Below, one piece after another: positions 58,982 to 64,000 of a stretch of 64,000 bases of DNA. Origin of the DNA: Silvimonas soli (GTDB lineage Bacteria; Pseudomonadota; Gammaproteobacteria; Burkholderiales; Chitinibacteraceae). Each line of letters opens with the position of its first letter. The first letter of the stretch is position 1. The notes under the pieces are model-generated. The model did not search any database. It was not told the DNA's origin and saw only the letters and a list, made by a program, of their open reading frames with translations. A program made the position numbers and the translations under genes. The stretch covers positions 4,027,001 through 4,091,000 of the forward strand of contig NZ_CP106736.1 of the NCBI RefSeq assembly GCF_030035605.1. The letters run 5' to 3'.

Positions 58982-59893
58982 ATGGACAAGCTCTCGGCCA
59001 TCAAAACATTTGTGCGCGTCGCTGAAGCGGGCAGTTTTTCGGCGGTGGCTAGCGAAGCAGGCGTGACCCAAAGCTCGGTCAGCAAGCAGGTGGCCGCACT
59101 GGAGCGCGAATTAGGTGCGCGGCTGTTCAGCCGCACAACGCGCTCGCTCTCGCTGACTGAAGAAGGTCAGCGTTATTTTGAGGATGTACGTCGTCTGATT
59201 GTTGAAATTGAAGGCGCGGAAGAAACCCTGCGCCAAGGTTCGGGCCAGGTGCAGGGGCTGATCCGCATTGCCGCACCGGTCGGGTTTGGGCGGCTCAAGC
59301 TGATGCCGCTGGTCAAAGCGTTCATGGCCATGCACCCAGGCGTGAAAGTCGACTTGCAACTGCATGACGGGTTTATTGATCTGGTAGAGCAGGGCATTGA
59401 TGTTTCTGTGCGGATTGGCACGTTGATTGATAGCGGATTGGTTGCCCGGCGGATTGGCACATCCCATCGCTTGCTGGTCGCCCACCGAGATTACATCCGG
59501 CAGTTACCGCAAGGCGCCAGCGCCCCCTGCTCGCCGCAAGACCTGCTACGGCATAACTGCCTCATATACACCGAGCTAACCACTCGCAATGCCTGGTCGT
59601 TCATCGCCGGCCCCGGTGCAAATGTCCCGGAAGGCACGAAAGAAACGGTGAGGGTGCAGGGCAACATACAAACCAATAGCAGTGAGGTCATGCGTTTTTC
59701 CATCCTCTGCGGGATGGGTATTGGTTACTCGCCAGACTGGTTGATTGACGCCGAACTCAAAAGCGGAGAAGTGGTACGACTACTGCCTGACTGGCAGGCG
59801 CCACAGGCCCCCATCCACCTGGTCAGCCCGCCTGAGCGCAAGAATGCGGGCAGGGTCAGGGCTTTGGGGGATTTCATCGCTGAAAATCTATAG
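58982..59893 (+). CDS. LysR-family regulator
   Basis: 303 residues. N-terminal winged helix (LSAIKTFVRVAEAGSFSAVASEAGVTQSSVSKQVAALERELGARLFSRTTRSLSLTEEG) and an effector domain close to CrgA/AaeR-type LysR. Divergent from the SDR gene with a 118-bp shared control region. Its last 6 bp overlap the convergent MarR-GNAT gene. Confidence 0.9.
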   Translation: MDKLSAIKTFVRVAEAGSFSAVASEAGVTQSSVSKQVAALERELGARLFSRTTRSLSLTEEGQRYFEDVRRLIVEIEGAEETLRQGSGQVQGLIRIAAPVGFGRLKLMPLVKAFMAMHPGVKVDLQLHDGFIDLVEQGIDVSVRIGTLIDSGLVARRIGTSHRLLVAHRDYIRQLPQGASAPCSPQDLLRHNCLIYTELTTRNAWSFIAGPGANVPEGTKETVRVQGNIQTNSSEVMRFSILCGMGIGYSPDWLIDAELKSGEVVRLLPDWQAPQAPIHLVSPPERKNAGRVRALGDFIAENL

Positions 59894-60853
59894 CGGTGGG
59901 TTCTGCATCGCTGGGCGGGTGAACTGCTGCTCGGTGACTGAGCTTCCCCACTGCGTGCCTTGCTCTTCCAGCGCCAAAACGAAGCCGAAAGATTCATACA
60001 AGCGCCGGGCAGCATCCAGCCCCTTGAAGGTCCACAGTTGGGTGGCGCTGAACCCGGCTTCATCACAGAATGCCATCGCCTGGGCTAGCAGTTGTCGTCC
60101 CACGCCAGTGCCGCGGCACGTGTCGTCCAGGATAAACCAGCGCAAGTGTGCCTCGTTGTTCCCGAGGTCTTGCCCGTCAATGGCTACCGAACCCACAATC
60201 CGCCCGTTCTGAACTGCCGCCCAGATTTGATTGGCAGGATGATCCAGTCGCCCCGTGAATTCCGCTGCACCAGCGGCCACCTTGCTCTCGAAGAACTGCC
60301 CGAAATGCCAATGGCGGGAGTAGAAATCGGCATGCATTTCGGCGATGCGCCCGATCAAACCTGGCTGGTAACCAGTGATGATTTCAACCGGGCTGGCCGC
60401 CACCTCCTGTGGCCGCTCGTGACGCAGTTGCAGTGCGCTGGCATATGCGCCAAGCCCTTGGGCAACGACTCGCTGCTGCGCCGGGTCTAGCAGGTTCAGT
60501 GCGGTGATAACTTGCTGCTGGCCATGCACGTGGATGTCGGCCACGGTGCGTTTTCCCAGCTCCGTGAGAAACAGGTTTTTTGAGCGCCCGTCTTCACTGG
60601 ACGCCGCTTCTTCAATCTCGCCAGCCTCAATCAATTTCCCAACCATACGACTCACGCTGGATTTCTCCAGTCCGAGCGCTTGCACCAGTTGTGCTGCAGG
60701 CATGGCGCCTTGGTTTTCAATCTCAAGCAAGGCATGGACTGCGGATGGCGAATATCGGGTGCCCGCCAGTGTGGACTTCATGAAACCCAGCTCACGCACC
60801 ATCGTGCGCGATGCAGAACGGATTTCTTCGACCAGGGAGGAGTCGACGCTCAT
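59888..60853 (-). CDS. MarR-GNAT fusion regulator/acetyltransferase
   Basis: 321 residues from ATG 60853; an ORF start at 60889 lies inside the operator. Residues ~1-140 are a MarR winged helix (YSPSAVHALLEIENQGAMPAAQLVQALGLEKSSVSRMVGKLIEAGEIEEAASSEDGRSKNLFLTELGKR). Residues ~155-305 are a GNAT domain (LRWFILDDTCRGTGVGRQLLAQAMAFCDEAGF, GLDAARRLYESFGFVLA) with the acetyl-CoA RGTGVG loop. Probably represses its own gene and acetylates a small molecule or protein. Confidence 0.9.
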   Translation of the reverse strand: MSVDSSLVEEIRSASRTMVRELGFMKSTLAGTRYSPSAVHALLEIENQGAMPAAQLVQALGLEKSSVSRMVGKLIEAGEIEEAASSEDGRSKNLFLTELGKRTVADIHVHGQQQVITALNLLDPAQQRVVAQGLGAYASALQLRHERPQEVAASPVEIITGYQPGLIGRIAEMHADFYSRHWHFGQFFESKVAAGAAEFTGRLDHPANQIWAAVQNGRIVGSVAIDGQDLGNNEAHLRWFILDDTCRGTGVGRQLLAQAMAFCDEAGFSATQLWTFKGLDAARRLYESFGFVLALEEQGTQWGSSVTEQQFTRPAMQNPPL

Positions 60854-60875
60854 GTTTGTATTTCCTGAATAACTA

Positions 60876-60930
60876 GTTGCACAATACAACGATGTAAAAA
60901 GTATACGACGCTTTAGTTGTATTGAGCAAC
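60876..60930. promoter_or_regulatory. Paired MarR-type operator
   Basis: GTTGCACAATACAAC (60876-60890) and GTTGTATTGAGCAAC (60916-60930) are inverted copies with one mismatch in 15 and start 40 bp apart, just upstream of the MarR-GNAT gene. Each arm is itself an imperfect TTG...CAA palindrome, typical for a MarR dimer. Autorepression is inferred. Confidence 0.75.
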
Positions 60931-61026
60931 CATAGTCAGAATGTACGCATTAAAGATGCTGTTGCCAGGATAAGCCCATGCTGCCAAACACGATTAGATG
61001 TGTGGGCGTATTTCATAAAAAACGAA

Positions 61027-61073
61027 GCCTCTGCCAAGTTAGCCCCCAAATCAGTGGGCTAGATGACAGAGGC
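61027..61073. other. Two-tier hairpin between regulator and nitroreductase
   Basis: GCCTCTG (61027-61033) pairs with CAGAGGC (61067-61073), and TAGCCC (61040-61045) with GGGCTA (61056-61061) inside it. No T run follows, so it may be a factor-dependent terminator of the nitroreductase transcript or a structured element. Otherwise 60931-61146 shows nothing. Confidence 0.5.
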
Positions 61074-61146
61074 GACGATGTTTTCAATCTGCTGCGGCCG
61101 TGTCTTTGCGAGACGTCGACGCCGCAATCAGAGCAGGGCGGGCAAA

Positions 61147-61821
61147 TTAGTCCACTTCGGTGACGAACGCTTCACGCGCCCGACGCACTTTTGGCAGATT
61201 AACCAGCCAGTCACCCGACTCATCGCGATAACCCAGCGGCAACAGCGCGACGCTGCGCAGGCCGCGTGCCTTCAGGCCCAGGATTTCATCAAGCGCAGCG
61301 GGGTCGAAGCCTTCCATCGGCGTGCTGTCGACTTCTTCATAAGCCGCAGCCACAAGCGCAACGGACAAACCAATGTAGGCCTGGCGCGCCGCGTGTTCAA
61401 AGTTGACCTGCGCGCTACGCTGCGGGTAGGTATTCAGCAGCATGTTCCGATAGTTCTCCCAGCCTTCATTGGTGAACCCGCGCTTTTCGTTCACGAGATC
61501 GAACATCGTATTGATGCGTTCGGTGGTGTAGTTGTCCCAAGCCGCAAAAACCAGCAGTTCGCTGCAATCGGTCACTTGCCCCTGGTTCCATGCGATGGCT
61601 TTGATTTTCTCGCGGATTTCCTTGTTGCTCACCACCAGAATTTCGTAGGGCTGCAAACCGCTGGACGTCGGCGCCAGGCGTGTAGCTTCAAGGATGCGCT
61701 CAAGTTTCTCATCAGCTACCTCGCGGGTAGGGTCCATCTTTTTGGTGGCATAGCGCCACTGAAGACGGCTCACGAGGTCTGCAGAATCAAGGGTAGTCGC
61801 TGGGGATTGGGTATTGGACAC
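61147..61821 (-). CDS. Nitroreductase-family oxidoreductase
   Basis: 224 residues, best started at GTG 61821 with AGGA upstream; the ATG at 61914 adds unrelated sequence. WRYATKKMDPTREV, LAPTSSGLQPYEILVVS and LPLGYRDESGDWLVNLPKVRR match NfsB-like FMN enzymes that reduce nitroaromatics and quinones with NAD(P)H. Tail-to-tail arrangement is absent; it lies between the MarR-GNAT and fimbrial genes. Confidence 0.9.
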   Translation of the reverse strand: MSNTQSPATTLDSADLVSRLQWRYATKKMDPTREVADEKLERILEATRLAPTSSGLQPYEILVVSNKEIREKIKAIAWNQGQVTDCSELLVFAAWDNYTTERINTMFDLVNEKRGFTNEGWENYRNMLLNTYPQRSAQVNFEHAARQAYIGLSVALVAAAYEEVDSTPMEGFDPAALDEILGLKARGLRSVALLPLGYRDESGDWLVNLPKVRRAREAFVTEVD

Positions 61822-62211
61822 AACTGGAATTCCTGAAAAATGGAAACCAGTAGATGCTGACGATTGGTCATATTTCAATCGAAGAGTGCAGATGTGGCCT
61901 ATGTACGAAAACATGGGTTGAAGACCAGGTATCTGCAGGGGGAGATAGCGGTATCCGCGAATAAATTACGTCTGAATACTACTGACAACATACCTGCTGG
62001 TGCCGCGTTGGCTGCACAGGTTCTGAGCGAACGGGACCGCTATTTGCGATGTTCGCACCCGCTTCTCACCGGGGCGGGCCGCTTTTGGGTGGGGGTAATC
62101 GTAGTAGCAGGCTTTCAGTATTTACCTAGCCTTAGTTCAATCTCTACCGATTTTGGTGATCTATCGGGAACTTTAAAGTGGCGTCTCCTTAAACGCACTA
62201 ATGAGAACGTC
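61822..62211. other. Intergenic region upstream of the fimbrial operon
   Basis: Contains the promoter areas of the divergent nitroreductase and fimbrial genes. An in-frame open stretch precedes the fimbrial ATG at 62212 but shows no coding character. No invertible-element repeats (as in E. coli fimS) were seen. Confidence 0.4.
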
Positions 62212-62754
62212 ATGAAAAGCCTCAAACTCATCTCCGCACTGATCATCGCTGGTGGCGCTCTGGCATCACAAATTGCAGCCGCTGCGCCTACTTCCGGCAC
62301 GATCACTTTTAACGGCGCTCTGGTTGCCGACACTTGTGTCGTTGATGCAGGTGCGGGCAATAGCTTCGCCGTGACACTGCCTTCGGTTCAAACCACTGCA
62401 TTCACCGGTGTGGGCAATGCTCAAGGTACCACCCCATTCACTATCGCGCTGACCGGCTGCTCGGTGGGCGTGCCTGTTCGTGCTTTCTTCAGTGGCGCCA
62501 ACATTAACGGTACCACGGGCAACCTGACCAACCTGGGTGTGGCTACCGGCGTTGAAGTTCAAATGCTGAACAGCACCAACGCTGTCATCAATCTGGCCGG
62601 TGCAGATGCTACCGCTCAGGGTGACACGTTGTTGACCACTGATGCGACTGGCGCTGCAACACTGGGGTACTCCGCACAATACCTGTCTACTGCAGCAGCG
62701 CCTACAGCAGGTTCGGTGACCTCCAACGTTAATTACGAAATCGTTTACCAATAA
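62212..62754 (+). CDS. Type 1-like fimbrial major subunit
   Basis: 180 residues. Signal peptide ending SQIAAAAPTSG. The pilin domain begins GTITFNGALVADTCVVDAGAG and has the paired cysteines (DTCVVD, LTGCSVG), alternating hydrophobic donor strand residues near the N-terminus and the penultimate aromatic end (YEIVYQ) recognised by the chaperone. Exported by Sec and polymerised by the usher encoded downstream. Confidence 0.9.
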   Translation: MKSLKLISALIIAGGALASQIAAAAPTSGTITFNGALVADTCVVDAGAGNSFAVTLPSVQTTAFTGVGNAQGTTPFTIALTGCSVGVPVRAFFSGANINGTTGNLTNLGVATGVEVQMLNSTNAVINLAGADATAQGDTLLTTDATGAATLGYSAQYLSTAAAPTAGSVTSNVNYEIVYQ

Positions 62755-62841
62755 TCAAATTTATTGATTAGTGGCTTCTCCCGGTAAGGTCAATGCCGAT
62801 TGCAACGGCCGCCGGGAGTACCGCTTTGCGGGGAAATCATC

Positions 62842-63618
62842 ATGATTAAAACCAAATATGCTTTGAGCATGCTGTTGGGTTCTGCAGCACTGGTGCTGGG
62901 ATTATTCGCAGCGTGTGAGGCTAATGCTTCGGTTGTCATTGGCGGAACTCGGGTGGTTTACAACGCTGCGGACCACGAAGAAACACTCAAAATTACCAAT
63001 AAGGGCAAACTGCCTGCATTGACCCAGACTTGGGTTGATAGCGGTGATGCTCAGGTATCTCCTACGAATACGGCAGTACCCTTTACCATTACCCCTCCGG
63101 TTTCACGCATTGATCCGGATAAAATGCAAACGCTACGTATTTTTTATACCGGCGAGCCATTGCCCCAAGATAAAGAATCTGTATTCTGGCTTAACGTGCT
63201 GGAAATCCCACCTGCTCCGGATTCTGCTAAAGCAGATCAAAAGACAGAGCAGAATTATCTGCAAATGGCGGTTCATTCGCGCATTAAATTGTTTTATCGC
63301 CCTAAAGACTTGAAAGGGGCGGCTGATGAAGCCCCGGCCAAGGTGAAATGGCAACTGGTGAAAGACGGCGCAGGTCAGGCGTTGGAAGCATACAATCCGA
63401 CGCCATACCACGTTTCGCTGGCAGGCGTAGAGGCTCGTTCTGGCAAGGCACATGCATCGTTTGAAGAAGGGGGCATGATTGCTCCTGGCGCCACTCAGCG
63501 TTTTGCCCTCAAGGGCACGATCACCCCGACCGCCGACGCCAGCGTGCACTACCGCGCTATCAATGATTTTGGCGGCGTCGCAGAAGGTGATGCACCGTTT
63601 ACCACGGCATTTCATTGA
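62842..63618 (+). CDS. Periplasmic fimbrial chaperone (PapD/FimC-like)
   Basis: 258 residues from ATG 62842. Signal peptide up to ACEANAS. The conserved subunit-binding Arg lies in VIGGTRVVYNAADHEETLKITN and the Lys in SRIKLFYRPKDL; the family signature VFWLNVLEIPP is intact. It caps pilin subunits by donor strand complementation. Second gene of the fimbrial operon. Confidence 0.95.
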   Translation: MIKTKYALSMLLGSAALVLGLFAACEANASVVIGGTRVVYNAADHEETLKITNKGKLPALTQTWVDSGDAQVSPTNTAVPFTITPPVSRIDPDKMQTLRIFYTGEPLPQDKESVFWLNVLEIPPAPDSAKADQKTEQNYLQMAVHSRIKLFYRPKDLKGAADEAPAKVKWQLVKDGAGQALEAYNPTPYHVSLAGVEARSGKAHASFEEGGMIAPGATQRFALKGTITPTADASVHYRAINDFGGVAEGDAPFTTAFH

Positions 63619-63908
63619 ATCCCATTGAGTTTTATTGAGTTCAGGTTAAGGGCCGCTCCGTGTAAAGCGCACTGAGCGCGCTTGTGCCTGGATTCCTGCG
63701 TTTTTCTATGCGCCCTGATGCGGACTGAATGAATGGAATGACTGCATGGCAAGCCAGTTTAAGTATTCTACTAAGCCTCTTTAATGTGGTGCTTATATCT
63801 GTTGTGTCTTGCAAATATTAAAATTTAATTTCTTTCTGGAATTGAATTATTTCTGGATTGACTTTTGCCGGTAATTATTTGTAATTTCATCAAACTGGTT
63901 GATCAAAA

Positions 63909-64000
63909 ATGAAAAGCCGCACGCTGCAATTATTCCCTATCGGTGATCCACTCAGTCTGTTGATTCTATCCATCTTTGCCGCTGGGCCGGTACTGGCTGC
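63909..64000 (+). CDS. Fimbrial usher, N-terminal signal only (cut by window)
   Basis: ATG 63909 opens a frame with a long signal peptide (MKSRTLQLFPIGDPLSLLIL...FAAGPVLAA) that runs off the window. Position after subunit and chaperone genes makes an outer-membrane usher the expected product. The 290-bp gap before it (63619-63908) is AT-rich near the ATG and holds no other gene. The product call rests on context. Confidence 0.6.
   Translation, partial: MKSRTLQLFPIGDPLSLLILSIFAAGPVLA

Noticed and set aside
1..64000. CRISPR array, rRNA operon
   Set aside because: No regularly spaced direct repeats and no rRNA-like sequence were seen anywhere in the window.

Overview
The window holds most of an integrated, tailed, contractile-tail prophage (left edge of the window to about 34,174) followed by about 30 kb of bacterial chromosome. 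The host looks like a Betaproteobacterium. Neisseriales and perhaps Chitinibacteraceae fit the gene content (pectinesterase, small c-di-GMP and chemotaxis repertoire, LysR-rich redox clusters), but this placement is inference from style and base composition, not a search result. No rRNA, intact tRNA or CRISPR array was found.

Prophage, 1-34,174. The left end beyond the window, probably including the integrase, is missing. A lambda-like control region is compact: a minus-strand early operon with repressor-type operators (737-794), a lysogeny-expressed cargo module, an S24 (LexA-like) repressor (2480-3208), and a rightward promoter with a matching operator in its spacer (3246-3274). That promoter drives cro-like and cII-like genes, a lambda O/P-type replication pair with iterons inside the O gene, and NinB, Ref-like, RusA and Q-like genes. 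The cargo between repressor and left operators, the place lambda keeps rexAB, is a HicA toxin, a HicB antitoxin with a ~60-residue C-terminal tail, and a SecB-like protein. This has the layout of a toxin-antitoxin-chaperone (TAC) system and is the strongest candidate here for an under-described system.

Late genes run rightward from about 7.4 kb: terminase, portal, head and neck, sheath, tube, a two-frame tail assembly chaperone with a clear -1 slippery heptamer, a short tape measure carrying a lysozyme-like domain, baseplate, a glycine-rich fibre and lysis genes. Several genes stand against the flow or outside the module: a secreted protein inside the baseplate operon, a small two-helix membrane protein, a Tat-type secreted cysteine-peptidase-like protein, and an SRAP (YedK/HMCES-like) gene. 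The right end is marked by the 3' end of a tRNA-Ser-like gene, read as attR.

Chromosome, 34,175-64,000. An IS3-type transposase remnant is followed by a lipoprotein pectinesterase, a glutathione transferase, a TauD-type dioxygenase, a Crp/Fnr regulator and an hsp20 gene with a sigma32-like promoter and a ROSE-like RNA thermometer. Next come a diguanylate cyclase, lipoproteins, a bacteriohemerythrin behind an FNR-like box, and a chemoreceptor whose C-terminus is a solute-binding-protein domain. Then follow a secreted pyroglutamyl-peptidase-like protein, a degenerate receiver-GGDEF protein, a TPR/glycosyltransferase and an ArsB/NhaD-type transporter. The right third holds two divergent LysR/redox gene pairs, a MarR-GNAT fusion with a paired operator, a nitroreductase, and the start of a chaperone-usher fimbrial operon cut by the window edge.
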